DNA from: Deltaproteobacteria bacterium
GTDB lineage: Bacteria; Desulfobacterota; Syntrophia; Syntrophales; UBA6807
Assembly (NCBI GenBank): GCA_011056835.1
Contig: DSDU01000082.1
Coordinates: 1-33,942, forward strand
DNA: 33,942 nucleotides
Reading direction: 5' to 3'
Made by a program: the position numbers and the translations under genes. How positions within the stretch are numbered: position 1 is the first letter of the stretch; each line of letters opens with the position of its first letter. Below are positions 6,733 through 17,424 of the stretch, piece after piece. The notes under the pieces were generated by a model that made no database searches, was not told the DNA's origin, and saw only the letters and a list, made by a program, of their open reading frames with translations.

Positions 6733-7932
6733 ATGAACAGAACAACCATCACCGTCATTATACTCATAGGTATTGTTATTATCGGCTGGCAGATGTATGC
6801 CGGAATATCTCCCTCGACAAAAGAATCGCCCCGTGAACGTGGTGTATCCGTGGCTGTGGACATAACCCCGATCAGTACGACGGTCATCCGGGAGGTTGGT
6901 GTCTTTACGGGAACGCTGCTTCCTGAATCTCAATTTATTATCGCTCCCAAAATTACGGGAAGATTGGCCAAGATGCTTGTCGACATCGGCGACAACATCA
7001 AACAGGGACAAGTCATCGCCCTTCTTGACGATGATGAATTCGTACAGCAGGTCGACCAGGCTAAAGCGGAACTTGATGTGGCCCGGGCCAATATAGAAGA
7101 AAATCGCAGCGCATTGAACCTTGCGGAAAGAGAATTTGAACGGTCGAAGGCGCTCAGAGAAAAGAAAATCGTCTCCGAGTCCGAACTTGACGCCTCAGAA
7201 GCCCACTACATGGCAATGCTTGCCAAACAAAAGGTCGCCCAGGCGCAGGTTGCCCAGAAAGAAGCGGAGCTGAAAAGCGCACAGGTTCGTCTCGGCTACA
7301 CTCGCATAACGGCATCATGGGAAAAAGGTAACTCATCACGATTCGTGGGCGAACGTTTTGTCGATGAGGGAACTATGCTGGCGGCAAATACACCCATCGC
7401 TTCGATTATAGACATAAGTCACCTCAGGGCAGTTATCCATGTAATTGAACGGGATTATCCCCGTGTCGCTACAGGCCAGCAGGCGGTCGTATCGACTGAC
7501 GCCTACCCTGACCGGACCTTCAGCGGAATCATTGCCCGTATCGCTCCCCTGCTTAAAGAAGCCTCACGCCAGGCCAGAGTAGAGATCGACATTCCCAATC
7601 CTGAAAATCTTCTTAAACCGGGCATGTTTGTCAGGGTTGAAATCGAATTCGCCCGTCATGCCGACGCAACGGTCGTTCCTTTCAACGCACTGACAAGGCA
7701 TAACGGACAGTGGGGCATCTTCGTGGCGGATACGGAAACCATGAGAGCAAAACTCGTCCCGGTAAAGGTCGGAATCGTCAGCGGCGACATGGCCGAGATA
7801 CTTGAACCGGCCGTTTCCGGTTTGGTTGTCACCATCGGACAGCACCTTCTTGAAGATAATGCTGCAATCATATTGCCGGAAGAGAAAAAAGAAGACACCC
7901 CGGAGCAGAATAACAACCTTCAACAGGAATAA
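6733..7932 (+). CDS. RND efflux periplasmic adaptor (membrane fusion protein)
   Basis: A 399-residue adaptor linking an inner-membrane RND pump to an outer-membrane channel. Residues 5-24 form an uncleaved signal anchor or signal peptide (TVIILIGIVIIGWQMYAGI). A lipoyl/biotinyl half-motif follows at about 75-100 (GRLAKMLVDIGDNIKQGQVI). A long helical hairpin covers about 105-185, rich in Ala, Glu and Lys, then the second lipoyl half and the beta-barrel domain (GTMLAANTPIASIIDISHL). The C-terminus is acidic. The gene starts a three-gene operon; the pump starts 6 bases after its stop codon. The substrate cannot be told from sequence. Confidence 0.92.
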   Translation: MNRTTITVIILIGIVIIGWQMYAGISPSTKESPRERGVSVAVDITPISTTVIREVGVFTGTLLPESQFIIAPKITGRLAKMLVDIGDNIKQGQVIALLDDDEFVQQVDQAKAELDVARANIEENRSALNLAEREFERSKALREKKIVSESELDASEAHYMAMLAKQKVAQAQVAQKEAELKSAQVRLGYTRITASWEKGNSSRFVGERFVDEGTMLAANTPIASIIDISHLRAVIHVIERDYPRVATGQQAVVSTDAYPDRTFSGIIARIAPLLKEASRQARVEIDIPNPENLLKPGMFVRVEIEFARHADATVVPFNALTRHNGQWGIFVADTETMRAKLVPVKVGIVSGDMAEILEPAVSGLVVTIGQHLLEDNAAIILPEEKKEDTPEQNNNLQQE

Positions 7933-7938
7933 CATGTA

Positions 7939-10900
7939 ATGAATATCTCCCGGATCGCCGTTCACCGTCCCATTTTTACGATCATGGTAATGCTTATCGT
8001 GATTATTCTTGGAGGCATATCCCTCATCCGCCTTCCCATCGATCTGATGCCCGATATTACCTATCCTACGTTGACCATTCAAACGGTTTATGAAAACGCG
8101 AGTCCCGAAGAGATCGAAGAACTGGTCACCCGTCCCATCGAAGAGGCGATGAGTGCCGTCCCCGGTGTGGAATCCGTTTATTCCGCTTCCTCGGAAGGTT
8201 CAAGCAATGTCCGGGTAACGTTTGCATGGGGAACCGACATCGACACGGCATCCAACGATATCCGGGATCGACTGGATCGTGTCATTCCCCGACTTCCCGA
8301 CAATGCGGAACGACCGACACTGAGAAAATTCGATATCGCAAACTTCCCAATCCTCATCTTCGGTGCCTCGGGTAGCCTGAATCCGCTTCAACTCCGCAAA
8401 CTGATCGACGACCAGGTAAAATATCGCATCGAACGGGTTCCCGGTGTTGCCTCACTGGATGTCTGGGGAGGGTATGAACGGGAAATCCAGGTAAATATCG
8501 ATGCCGGAAAGATCAAAGCGATGGATATACCCCTTGATGATATCATAAAGCGGATACGGGAAGGAAACATCACTCTTCCGGCGGGAACAATCGACCGGGG
8601 TAAATTTGAAATAACGATGCGCACCAAGGGGGAATACACCAGTCTCGATCAGCTTTCAGACAACGTCATCGCAACGCGTGAGAACGCGCCGATAAGACTC
8701 CGTGACATAGCTTCAGTGGACGACACATGGAAGAAAATTACCCGCATTATCACGGTAAACGGAAAACCAGGCGTTCGCATGGGCGTTCGAAAGCAGTCGG
8801 GGAAGAACACCGTCGAGGTTGCCGCAAATGTTCTGAAAGAAGTGGAAAACATATCCCGTGATATTCCTCAGGTCACCATTACACCGATCATCGATACGTC
8901 CGATTACATCCGTAACTCCATTACGAATGTCGGATCAATGGCACTGTACGGAGGCTTTCTCGCAATCCTGGTCCTTTTGTTTTTCCTCCGTAATGTCATG
9001 AGTACCCTTATTATCGCCACGGCCATACCCATTTCAATTATCGCAGCCTTCGCTCTCATGTATTTCGGAGGTTTCACGCTGAACCTCATGACCCTGGGCG
9101 GTCTGGCTCTCGGCATCGGAATGCTTGTGGATAACGCCATCGTCGTTCTTGAAAATATATACCGGCGTCGCGAATCGGGAGAAAGCTCCGAAGCGGCAAC
9201 GATCGGGGGAGCCGGTGAAGTAAGCGCAGCCATCATTGCCAGTACCTTGACGACCCTTGTCGTTTTTCTGCCCCTGATTTTTGTCCGAGGTATGTCGGGG
9301 ATCATGTTCAAACAGCTCGCCTCCGTGGTGAGTTTCGCTCTTTTGTGTGCCCTGGCGGTTGCTCTGTCGCTCGTTCCCGTCATGTCGGCGTATCTCCTTC
9401 ATCCACATGCATCCCAGAGCGTCACTCCGTGGATTGGAAGACTTAATCAGCTCAGTGCGCGATTTTTCTCCCGGATGGAAGACGGATACAAACGTCTCCT
9501 TCACCGCGCACTCAACCGCACCGCCCTGGTCGTTATCGGCGCAGTGCTCCTGCTTGCCGGCAGTCTTGCCATGATCCCCATCGTTGGTGTCGAATTCATG
9601 CCGACCACCGATGAGGGTGAAGTCCGCATAAACGCTGAAATGGAGGTAGGCACACGACTCGACATTCTCGGAGAGAAATTCGAACTGATCGAAGCGATCG
9701 TCCGTCGGAATGTTCCCGAGATAAAAAATATGGTAACAGCCATCGGAGGATCGGGCTGGCGGTCTCAAGGATCGCATACGGGCGAAATGCGCATCGCCCT
9801 GAAGCCCAAGGCGGAACGATCTCAATCAAGTGAGGAAATAGCCGCCGATCTTCGCCGAAAACTCGCCGATATTCCAGGAGTAATTATTCGAACCCGCGTC
9901 GGTCAGGGACTGTTCATCATGAGAATGTTCGCAGGAGGAACGGAGAGGGTTAACATTGAAATTCGTGGGCATGATCTGTCAACCGCCGATGCCCTTGCGG
10001 AGCGGGTTAAAAAAATTGTTGAAGAAGTGGACGGTGTCACCGATGCCCAGGTGAGTAGGGAATCGGGCAACCCCGAAGAAGTCATTTTCGTCGACCGGCA
10101 GAAATCAGCCGATATGAAACTGACGGTCTCACAGATTGCCAACATGCTCCAGACGATCCTGTCGGGCACTACCGCCGGAAGTTATCGGGAGAGCGGCGAT
10201 GAATATGACATCAGAGTCAAAATCAGGGATGCCGACAAAATGGATGTCCGGGAAATTCTGGATATGACGATTGTCGGCGCCGGCGGTGAACCGGTTGTTC
10301 TCAGGAATGTCGTCACGATTCAACCGAAATCCGGCCCGGTTCGCATCGAACGAAAGGACCAGGAGCGGATTGTAACGATCTCCGCCAACATCAGCGGTCG
10401 CGATATGGGAAGCATTCTGGACGATATTCGCGAGCGACTCCGGTCGCTTGCAGTTCCCCGTGATTTCAGCATCGTCTTTTCCGGCGATTATGAAGAACAG
10501 CAGAAAGCATTCAGAGAACTCCTGTTGAGCCTGATCCTTGCGCTGGTGCTTGTCTACATGGTCATGGCATCGCTCTACGAATCAATCCGCTATCCCTTCA
10601 TCGTCATGTTCTCCGTTCCCTTTGCGGCCATCGGCGTCATTGTCATGATGTTTGTCACGAATACGACGTTTAACGTCCAGTCATTTATCGGCTGTATCAT
10701 GCTCGGTGGCATCGTGGTGAATAATGCCATTCTGCTGGTGGATCATATCAATCTGCTTCGCCGTCGTGATGGGATGCCCCTTCGCGAGGCCCTTGAAGAG
10801 GCGGGACGGCGGCGACTGCGCCCGATACTGATGACCGCCATGACGACAATCCTCGCAATGGTGCCGCTGGCCATCGGCCTTGGCGAAGGCGGTGAGGTCC

Positions 10901-11043
10901 AGGCCCCCATGGCCCGCGCCGTTATCGGGGGACTCATCAGCTCAACGCTGATCACACTGCTTATCATTCCCACAGTGTATTTCTTCTTCGATACCCGGTT
11001 GATCAGAAAAGGAGACGTCAAAAAGGCATTCAGAAATACGTGA
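7939..11043 (+). CDS. RND-family multidrug efflux transporter (AcrB-like)
   Basis: A 1034-residue proton-driven inner-membrane exporter, normal length for the HAE-type RND family. Twelve membrane segments are arranged as one N-terminal helix, a large periplasmic loop, five helices, then the same pattern again. The opening [20 protein letters not shown] is typical. The TM4 proton-relay motif reads [17 protein letters not shown]; the first Asp (AcrB D407) is kept and the second is Asn, as in many pumps of this subgroup. [13 protein letters not shown] and [12 protein letters not shown] mark the two periplasmic halves. It sits between the adaptor (6 bases upstream) and a TolC-like gene (16 bases downstream), forming a complete tripartite system. 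Confidence 0.95.
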   Translation: MNISRIAVHRPIFTIMVMLIVIILGGISLIRLPIDLMPDITYPTLTIQTVYENASPEEIEELVTRPIEEAMSAVPGVESVYSASSEGSSNVRVTFAWGTDIDTASNDIRDRLDRVIPRLPDNAERPTLRKFDIANFPILIFGASGSLNPLQLRKLIDDQVKYRIERVPGVASLDVWGGYEREIQVNIDAGKIKAMDIPLDDIIKRIREGNITLPAGTIDRGKFEITMRTKGEYTSLDQLSDNVIATRENAPIRLRDIASVDDTWKKITRIITVNGKPGVRMGVRKQSGKNTVEVAANVLKEVENISRDIPQVTITPIIDTSDYIRNSITNVGSMALYGGFLAILVLLFFLRNVMSTLIIATAIPISIIAAFALMYFGGFTLNLMTLGGLALGIGMLVDNAIVVLENIYRRRESGESSEAATIGGAGEVSAAIIASTLTTLVVFLPLIFVRGMSGIMFKQLASVVSFALLCALAVALSLVPVMSAYLLHPHASQSVTPWIGRLNQLSARFFSRMEDGYKRLLHRALNRTALVVIGAVLLLAGSLAMIPIVGVEFMPTTDEGEVRINAEMEVGTRLDILGEKFELIEAIVRRNVPEIKNMVTAIGGSGWRSQGSHTGEMRIALKPKAERSQSSEEIAADLRRKLADIPGVIIRTRVGQGLFIMRMFAGGTERVNIEIRGHDLSTADALAERVKKIVEEVDGVTDAQVSRESGNPEEVIFVDRQKSADMKLTVSQIANMLQTILSGTTAGSYRESGDEYDIRVKIRDADKMDVREILDMTIVGAGGEPVVLRNVVTIQPKSGPVRIERKDQERIVTISANISGRDMGSILDDIRERLRSLAVPRDFSIVFSGDYEEQQKAFRELLLSLILALVLVYMVMASLYESIRYPFIVMFSVPFAAIGVIVMMFVTNTTFNVQSFIGCIMLGGIVVNNAILLVDHINLLRRRDGMPLREALEEAGRRRLRPILMTAMTTILAMVPLAIGLGEGGEVQAPMARAVIGGLISSTLITLLIIPTVYFFFDTRLIRKGDVKKAFRNT

Positions 11044-11059
11044 CGGAGGAAACATAGAA

Positions 11060-12673
11060 ATGAAGCAACGGCGATACCGTCGCATTATTCTCATTATCAC
11101 TATCATGGTATCTTGTCTGCAGGCCTCATGCATGTCCATCGAACTGAACAGGGAAAATGATTATGTCGGCCCCCGTCCCGCGACATTGCAGCCGCAACAT
11201 GGGACGGATGACGGAACAGAATCGCAAGAAAACCTTCTTTCCACCCCCATCGAACAGGAAGGGCCGATACGGGTAAGGATACAGGATGCAATCCTTCTTG
11301 CATTGGAACATAACCGTTCTTTAAAAATTGAAAAACTGAATCCAGCCATCACCCGAACTGTGGAAGATGAACAGCGTGCCGCTTTTGATCCCGTGCTGAC
11401 GGGCGAATACTCACAGTATCGGAGGAAAATTGACGGGCCGGTTCAGGGAAGTCAGAGAAGTCTGGATAACGACATCAACGCAAAGCTCGATATGTCTGAA
11501 TACCTTCCGACGGGAACGGAAGTAAAACTAAGCGCGTCGACCAACCAGGCGTGGTCCGATCTTTACAGCGATGACCTTTTTGCATCACGTATAGGGCTCA
11601 GCATTACCCAGGCGCTCCTCAGGGGTGCCGGTATCGATTACAACCTTGCCGCTCTTCGACAGGCACGGATTGATACAAAAGCATCGCAGTACGAACTCCG
11701 CGGCTTTGCAGAATCGTTGATCGCTCAAGTGGAAAATACCTACTGGGACTATGCCCTGACACGACGTCAGATCGATATCTTCCTTGAATCTCTCAAACTG
11801 GCGGACCAGCAGAAACGAGAAACGGAAGAAATGATCAGGATCGGTACCCTTGCCGAGTCAGAGCTTGCAGCCGCAGAGGCGGAAATAGCCCTGCGTCGCG
11901 AAGGTCTGATCAACGCCCGAAGCAACCTGGAAAAGTCCCGACTCCAACTCCTCAGGCTCCTGAATCCACCCGGCACCAATCTGTGGAATCGCAATATCGT
12001 GCTGCTGTATCAGCCGGTGGTTCCCCATGTGGTGCTGGAAGTTGTGGAAACGCACGTTGATATCGGTCTTAAAATGAGATCCGATCTCAATCAGGCACGA
12101 TTGCAGATTCAGCGGGGTGACTTGGAAATCGTCAAGACGCGAAACGGGCTCCTTCCTCGGATGGATTTGTTCATTGATCTCGGGAAAACGGGATATGCCG
12201 GTTCCTTCGGCAGATCGGTTGACGCCATTGACGGTAAATCCTATGACATCCTGGCGGGAATCTCCCTTGAATTTCCCTTCGTCAACCGTGAAGCACGGGG
12301 GGAACACCGTCGATCGATTCTCACTCGAGAGCAGGCTGATGAAGCGCTGAATAACCTTGTCCAGCTTGTCCAGGTCGATGTACGATCCGCCTATGTCGAA
12401 GTGAAACGGGCGAGGGAACAGATTACAGCCACCGCCGCTACACGGGCGTTCCAGGAAGAAAAGGCACGCGTCGAGGCGGAAAAATTCCGAGTGGGAAAGT
12501 CGACGAGTCTTCTCGTCGCCCAGGCACAGAGAGACCTTCTGTCAAGTCGAATCTCTGAAATCGAGTCCATCGTCAACTACCTGAAGGCTCTCGTTGAACT
12601 CTATCACCTCGAAGGATCTCTCCTGGAACGCCGCGGTATCATGGCCCCGGGTTACGAACCGGCTGATTTCTGA
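11060..12673 (+). CDS. TolC-family outer-membrane efflux lipoprotein
   Basis: A 537-residue outer-membrane factor completing the tripartite pump. The N-terminus has a basic stretch, a hydrophobic segment and the lipobox LQASC at about residues 21-25, so Cys25 is probably lipidated. The mature part shows the OEP duplication: [17 protein letters not shown] near residue 75 is the first repeat entry. Two long Ala/Glu/Arg-rich coiled-coil regions lie around residues 215-300 and 420-510. GGAGGAAACATAGAA precedes ATG 11060. Co-transcribed with the pump. Confidence 0.9.
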   Translation: MKQRRYRRIILIITIMVSCLQASCMSIELNRENDYVGPRPATLQPQHGTDDGTESQENLLSTPIEQEGPIRVRIQDAILLALEHNRSLKIEKLNPAITRTVEDEQRAAFDPVLTGEYSQYRRKIDGPVQGSQRSLDNDINAKLDMSEYLPTGTEVKLSASTNQAWSDLYSDDLFASRIGLSITQALLRGAGIDYNLAALRQARIDTKASQYELRGFAESLIAQVENTYWDYALTRRQIDIFLESLKLADQQKRETEEMIRIGTLAESELAAAEAEIALRREGLINARSNLEKSRLQLLRLLNPPGTNLWNRNIVLLYQPVVPHVVLEVVETHVDIGLKMRSDLNQARLQIQRGDLEIVKTRNGLLPRMDLFIDLGKTGYAGSFGRSVDAIDGKSYDILAGISLEFPFVNREARGEHRRSILTREQADEALNNLVQLVQVDVRSAYVEVKRAREQITATAATRAFQEEKARVEAEKFRVGKSTSLLVAQAQRDLLSSRISEIESIVNYLKALVELYHLEGSLLERRGIMAPGYEPADF

Positions 12674-12750
12674 AGACATACATGAAAACAACGCACTGTT
12701 GGAACCTTTAAAAGCCTCTTTGGGCGAACTTTGAGGGGAAATGTACAACA

Positions 12751-13143
12751 ATGGAAATCACCATGAAACCCATCGGAACGGTTCATACGGATGCGCTGTC
12801 AGTTCCGAATCACTGGACTGTATCCGACGTGGAAGGCACGCTCATCATCGACGACTTCTATCGCGAAGGTCTCATGGGTATTGAGCCGGGTGATCGAATT
12901 GTCGTGATCTTCCACTTTCACAAAAGCAGACCGTTCACCCCACAGGACCTTACCCAGCATCCCCGGGGCGACGTGACGAGAGAAAAGCGGGGTGTGTTTG
13001 ATATCTGTTCTCCGGTGAGGCCGAATCCCATCGGCATGTCAGTGCTCACCGTCACCGGTATCAACGAGGCGATCATTTCCGTCAAGGGCCTGGATATGCT
13101 CGACGGAACCGTCATCCTTGACATCAAGCCATATCATGGGTGA
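12751..13143 (+). CDS. TrmO/TsaA-family tRNA N6-methyltransferase
   Basis: A 130-residue protein of the UPF0066/TrmO family, which methylates N6-threonylcarbamoyladenosine at position 37 of certain tRNAs using S-adenosylmethionine. Family motifs are all present: KPIGTVHT at the start, HPRGD, RGVFDICSPVRPNPIGMSV (the SAM-binding core) and GLDMLDGTVILDIKPY. It lacks the C-terminal extension of E. coli TrmO and is the short single-domain form seen in archaea and many anaerobes. Short members have also been placed near metal- or cofactor-related genes, so the substrate is not assured. GAGGGG lies about 14 bases upstream of ATG 12751. Confidence 0.88.
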   Translation: MEITMKPIGTVHTDALSVPNHWTVSDVEGTLIIDDFYREGLMGIEPGDRIVVIFHFHKSRPFTPQDLTQHPRGDVTREKRGVFDICSPVRPNPIGMSVLTVTGINEAIISVKGLDMLDGTVILDIKPYHG

Positions 13144-13222
13144 TCTGATCCACCAACAGGCTTCCAACCCTTTTCGAAAAATGATTGATCATCAGCGGGA
13201 TCCTTGATGAGGACTTCACGCT

Positions 13223-13864
13223 TTATTCCACCCGCTTCAGATATCGCTCGACATACGGTTCGACATCGGATGCAAAACTTTTCAGATATGCCCGGAGAAA
13301 ACTCTTGAGATGGAACCGTGATGGAAGTTTATCGAATTCATCGTTCTCAATAGCCTCCAGATATGTCGTTCGAATCTTCGTTTCATCCGATATCTGATCG
13401 AGAGAAATGTTTACATTTATCCTTATTTTCCGTAAATCGGCTCCGGTTATGACATCATGATTGAGAAGATTATTCAGATGTTCGTCGGCCATTTCCCTGG
13501 ATTTGAGGTTTTTTGATCTGATAACAGGCACTCTGTTTTCTCTTCTGAACCGTTTCAAGACGTCAATTAAAATCGGCTCGTGCTGCGCTGTCGGATCGAG
13601 GGCATCTTTATTGATAAGCCCTCTTCTGATCAGGTCCTGGTCATAGTCGGCTTTACTATCCGTGTCGATCAGAGCCAGGAACGCTTCCTCCAGCTTTGAG
13701 AGAATTGTTTTGCGCTCATCTTCATCAAAAAATGAATAGCTTGCCAGTGACTCATCCTGATACATTTCCAGGGCGGTTCGATAGGCGTCACGAATATCGG
13801 GAGGTTTCGCTGCCGGGGTGAGATCGAGTATTTCATAATAGGTTTGTTGGTCGAACTGTTTCAT
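13223..13864 (-). CDS. J-like domain plus RodZ-type helix-turn-helix protein
   Basis: A 213-residue two-part protein. Residues about 8-80 resemble a DnaJ domain in layout (TYYEILDLTPAAKPPDIRDAYRTAL, ending ALIDTDSKADYD). The HPD tripeptide needed to stimulate Hsp70 is absent, so it is probably a protein-interaction fold. Residues about 135-213 (GADLRKIRINVNISLDQIS, then TYLEAIENDEFDKLPS) are a RodZ/HTH_25 domain with no membrane segment after it. ATG 13864 is preferred over TTG 13876, which has GGAAAGG directly against it. It lies 24 bases after a MinD-like ATPase on the same strand, which implies a joint role in positioning or surface structures. That role is inference. Confidence 0.75.
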   Translation of the reverse strand: MKQFDQQTYYEILDLTPAAKPPDIRDAYRTALEMYQDESLASYSFFDEDERKTILSKLEEAFLALIDTDSKADYDQDLIRRGLINKDALDPTAQHEPILIDVLKRFRRENRVPVIRSKNLKSREMADEHLNNLLNHDVITGADLRKIRINVNISLDQISDETKIRTTYLEAIENDEFDKLPSRFHLKSFLRAYLKSFASDVEPYVERYLKRVE

Positions 13865-13888
13865 TGTCAGGATCAACCTTTCCGATCG

Positions 13889-14830
13889 TCACTCAAATTG
13901 CAGCTCTTGCTGGGCGTATTGGAATTCCTCGGTCTGTTCAGCCAACAACATGATGCTGTCACAGATTTCCCGGAGGTCCGTGGCGGTCCTGGTGTAGGGA
14001 TATTTCTGAATGAACGGCACCTTGCTGCATATTGCCGTGTGAACTCGATCATCAAAACTGACGTTCCCCCAGAAATCCATTTTAAGGGCCAGATGTTTTC
14101 TGGCAAGGGTGGCCATGAGCTGACCCAGATCAGGTCTGTCCTGTTTCCGGTGCTGGTTAACGATCAATTTAAAATTGAGGCTTTGCAATGTCTGTTTCAT
14201 GATCATGGCCTTTTCCGGGTCCTTCCTGTGCAGCATGGAAAGAAGGTCTGCCAGAAAGTCAAGTTTTATACCTTTGTGCCGATCGAGGAAACCATCAAGA
14301 AAAGCTTTAAAATCGTCTTCGTTGAGAACATACTTTATCTTCCTGAGGTAAATGGCGCGAATGAGACGATACACATTCTCAATTGATGTAGGTTCCGGCG
14401 TGGTTACAAAAAGGCAATAATTCGAAACCATGAAGAAGTCGATCGTGTTGAACGACGTACCGGCACCGAGATCCAGGATAATATATTCAAAGGAAAGTTT
14501 CGGAATGGCTTTCAGGAGCCTCATCTTCTGTTGATAGTGGAGATTGGCTATATCCAGACTGTTCTGTGCCCCGCTGATGAGGAAGAGGTTGGGTACCGCC
14601 GTCGGAATGACAATATCATCCAGCGACTCCACATCTTTGCTGATAAAATCCGACAGGCTGACCCGGGGGTATGATATTCCTATCATGGTGTGAAGGTTCG
14701 CACCGCCCAGATCAACATCGATCAGAAGAGTACGTTTGCCGCGGGCAGCCAGCAGGATACCCATGTTGCCGGAAATAAAACTCTTGCCCGACCCGCCTTT
14801 TCCTCCTCCGACTGCCAATATATGTCGCAT
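13889..14830 (-). CDS. MinD/ParA-family ATPase (FlhG-like)
   Basis: A 313-residue deviant-Walker ATPase. The start is set at ATG 14830 so that the protein opens MRHILAVGGGKGGSGKSF, with the signature lysine and P-loop at residues 8-17. A frame extending to 14890 has an unlikely Cys-rich leader. LLIDVDLGGANLHTMIG is the switch I region and YIILDLGAGTSFNTIDFF the Walker B/switch II region. The C-terminal third is unlike plain MinD and lacks an obvious amphipathic targeting helix. Such ATPases dimerise on ATP and position flagella, pili or division proteins. The HTH partner follows 24 bases downstream in the same transcript. Confidence 0.85.
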   Translation of the reverse strand: MRHILAVGGGKGGSGKSFISGNMGILLAARGKRTLLIDVDLGGANLHTMIGISYPRVSLSDFISKDVESLDDIVIPTAVPNLFLISGAQNSLDIANLHYQQKMRLLKAIPKLSFEYIILDLGAGTSFNTIDFFMVSNYCLFVTTPEPTSIENVYRLIRAIYLRKIKYVLNEDDFKAFLDGFLDRHKGIKLDFLADLLSMLHRKDPEKAMIMKQTLQSLNFKLIVNQHRKQDRPDLGQLMATLARKHLALKMDFWGNVSFDDRVHTAICSKVPFIQKYPYTRTATDLREICDSIMLLAEQTEEFQYAQQELQFE

Positions 14831-15028
14831 TGATCTGCCCCGGATAGAGTAGATGACATAGTCAATACATGAAAAACATACAATATTCAAACATTATTAT
14901 AAAAGATCTCCACGTCGTCATTTCATCATCCACCCGACGCCGATTCCTCCGGTAACAAGCATCTTGCACGTTCCCCCCCAAGTCTGATATGAAAAGCACA
15001 AACATAGCGAACAAGTGGAGGTTTGAAA

Positions 15029-15628
15029 GTGGACGCAGTCAACACATTTTTCGGCGCCTACATAAATTTCTGGACGACATATGATCATGATTCTCTATTG
15101 CTTTTTCTGGACAGCATGAACGACCTTGAAGAAGCGCTCCAGGAAAAGCACGATCTGTCTCTTCAGGTTTTTGCCGAGTACGTCCCCCTTGATGCCATCA
15201 GGACCTATTGGCATAACCACAAAGAGTTGAGAAACAATATTGTTCTCGCACAGTCGATGGATATACCGGGTGTTCATACGGATCTACCCTATCTCTGCCT
15301 GATCGACGAACTGTCGCTGTCAAAAATAATCAACGAAATCGATGAGGAATACCGGGAAGAAGATCGACAAACCATCAACGAAACAGTTCACTACTACGGA
15401 GAGATCGTCAACATCGGTCACATACTGTTTAACATGACGTCCCTCACCATGGACAAACTTTTGCGGCACGGCATTGAAGGAACATCGAAAGGATTCAACA
15501 TCGCAAAAGAAGTCATCAGATGTGATCCTGACATCGGCAAGCCGATCACTTTCTCGGGCTGGTTCGAGGGAGAACCGGGTCTGGTGTGCGCTTTCCTGTC
15601 ACATCTCTATACGAAGCCTAAAGAATGA
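15029..15628 (+). CDS. hypothetical protein, 199 residues
   Basis: I do not recognise this protein. It is acidic and looks mostly helical, without signal peptide or membrane segment, so a cytoplasmic location is expected. It ends in a short segment with GWFEGEPGLVCAFLSHLY. GTG 15029 is chosen because GGAGG lies seven bases before it; the in-frame TTG at 15023 is too close to that site. It is transcribed divergently from the MinD-like gene, about 200 bases away. The following 480 bases hold no gene. Confidence 0.65.
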   Translation: MDAVNTFFGAYINFWTTYDHDSLLLFLDSMNDLEEALQEKHDLSLQVFAEYVPLDAIRTYWHNHKELRNNIVLAQSMDIPGVHTDLPYLCLIDELSLSKIINEIDEEYREEDRQTINETVHYYGEIVNIGHILFNMTSLTMDKLLRHGIEGTSKGFNIAKEVIRCDPDIGKPITFSGWFEGEPGLVCAFLSHLYTKPKE

Positions 15629-16113
15629 CACATGGCAGCATGGCCTTTACGCCTTGAAGTTCAAACATCCACAGGATCTCTGCGGTTCATGCATCCATCA
15701 TTATTTTTGCACACAACGATGTGAAGCAGACGGGTTGAGGAGTCTTCATCGTGGAAGTGAACGACAATCCCAATCTTGACGCCGGCGTTGAAGATGCCAT
15801 GCCGCACAGGGCAACGGGCTCAGTCACACCATTATGAAAGAATCCATCCGTCGACTCGCTGCCGTCAATACGTTAACAACCGCAGGTTTAAACCGGCAGA
15901 TTCAGGAGCAGGAGACTCACGTGAAAACCGCTGCGAATCATTTTCAGCCGGCGCCCCTCCCCTGGATCATACCGTTGACCACGTCTCGACCTATTCACTC
16001 ATCGCCCCTTTGCTTTTGACCAAAAGCCGTGAGCTCCCGACATGTGACGCGTGATTGAGATGGAGACACCGAGGACGAACGCTTTTCAACAGTCTATAAC
16101 GCGGTGAGACTAT
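15629..16113. other. intergenic region without convincing genes
   Basis: Open frames here lack ribosome sites. One frame directly after 15628 contains a Cys-rich stretch (DLCGSCIHHYFCTQRC). It could be the lost end of the preceding gene in another frame, but nothing else supports that. Confidence 0.4.
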
Positions 16114-16848
16114 CTATTTCATTTCTTCGACATGAAGATCTTCCCAGTTCTTGGGAGACTCGATTCTGTATTTTCTCTCATCACCTTTTCCGTTTCCGCA
16201 GGTTACCCTTAACACCGCATGATAGGTACCGGCGGGCAGGAACACCTGATCTTTTCCTGTATCGGAAAACGCTCCCGTACATGCTATCCAGCAACCTGCC
16301 AGGACTTCGTCGGAATCGGAAAAAACGAGCTCAAGGCGTCTCAGCCCCTTGGTAATAGGTATAGACCCGGTATCGTCACCATGAAACGATTGATTAGATC
16401 CGATCCACCGAAGATTATATTCTTTTTTAAGATGTGAAGCCTTGGGTGGAAGCTTCGTGAATGTCAGCCTGGCAGTGCAACGCTCTGCAGTTTCCATACG
16501 CTTATTCTCTATTTTCACGGTAATAAATTTCCTCTTCCAAGCCGTAATATGGTGTTTCCAGATAATTGCGTCTTTCGTCTGATGAATCGGCCGTATTTTA
16601 AGGTGCGGTATGGAATACTTACTCTTGATACCGGCAAAAATATCCCGTTTAAGGAATTCAAACGGCGATTCCACGGGCAATCCGGCTTTTTTCTCGTCGG
16701 CCGATGTTCTTTTCCTCATTATCGGATGTTTTCCAACAATGTCATCGCTCCGATGGACTGAAAATCTCCCGTGGTGACGGCTCCTGGTGAAACCAGCAAG
16801 CACACTTCTGACGGCACCCCATGTTAATGAAGCTAGATATGCTCTCAT
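16114..16848 (-). CDS. hypothetical protein with possible beta-sandwich domain
   Basis: A 244-residue protein I cannot assign to a named family. A very good ribosome site (AAGGAGA, seven bases before ATG 16848) supports both the gene and the start. The first about 60 residues are basic and poorly structured. The rest alternates hydrophobic strands with turns (KFITVKIENKRMETAERCTA, then RRLELVFSD and GTYHAVLRVTCGNGKG), suggesting an immunoglobulin-like fold. There is no signal peptide, so it is probably cytoplasmic. It stands alone between two gene-free stretches. Confidence 0.6.
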   Translation of the reverse strand: MRAYLASLTWGAVRSVLAGFTRSRHHGRFSVHRSDDIVGKHPIMRKRTSADEKKAGLPVESPFEFLKRDIFAGIKSKYSIPHLKIRPIHQTKDAIIWKHHITAWKRKFITVKIENKRMETAERCTARLTFTKLPPKASHLKKEYNLRWIGSNQSFHGDDTGSIPITKGLRRLELVFSDSDEVLAGCWIACTGAFSDTGKDQVFLPAGTYHAVLRVTCGNGKGDERKYRIESPKNWEDLHVEEMK

Positions 16849-17424
16849 AGCGATCTCTCCTTACGGTAGTGTTACTATTTCAGATTGTTTTTCAGTCGTG
16901 AATGATATGAGTTTGAAAAGGTTTTAAAGGCCCGTAATACACCATGCCTGACTGGGGGCGTATGTTACGTGATTGCATGAAGGATAGAAATGAAACGACT
17001 CACCCATATTATGTGAAACTTATTACAGCATCCGCCCGGACCCATATAACGCACCGTTTACCTGTCCAGACCACGATCTCAGACACGTCTCTCTGCACGC
17101 ACCTTCCGCCCTTGGTGTCGAGCTCTGATTACTTGATCTGCAGTTTGGAATCCTTCTTTTATCATGCTGCCTGCGCGGGTGCCTTGTACGTTAAAAACTG
17201 CTCACCGTCCGACTCTGAACCCGTCTCTGAGGGTTTTTACCGCATGATGCAGGCCCGTCCCCGTGAAAACGGGCGCAGGAGGGAAATCCGGACATGTCTG
17301 ACCAGGCAGGTTTTGTGCGGAACAAAAAATATTGAAAACTTTATCTTGAATATCTTAAGACGTGTTTACAACAGCCACATGATGTGCTAACGAAAGTTAT
17401 CACTTCAATCTTGAAGGATTCCGC
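16849..17424. other. intergenic region, 0.6 kb
   Basis: No supported gene. The longest plus-strand frame (16944-17390) has no ribosome site and an unlikely composition. A small hairpin CCCGT-GAAA-ACGGG with a GNRA loop lies at 17260-17273. Confidence 0.45.

Noticed and set aside
9034-9825. 263-codon minus-strand frame inside the RND pump gene
   Set aside because: It is the antisense shadow of a well-conserved transporter.
15629-15779. Cys-rich continuation (CGSCIHHYFCTQRC) of the 15029-15628 gene in another frame
   Set aside because: No homopolymer at the junction and no evidence that the two parts belong together.
16944-17390. 148-codon plus-strand frame
   Set aside because: No ribosome site and an implausible composition.
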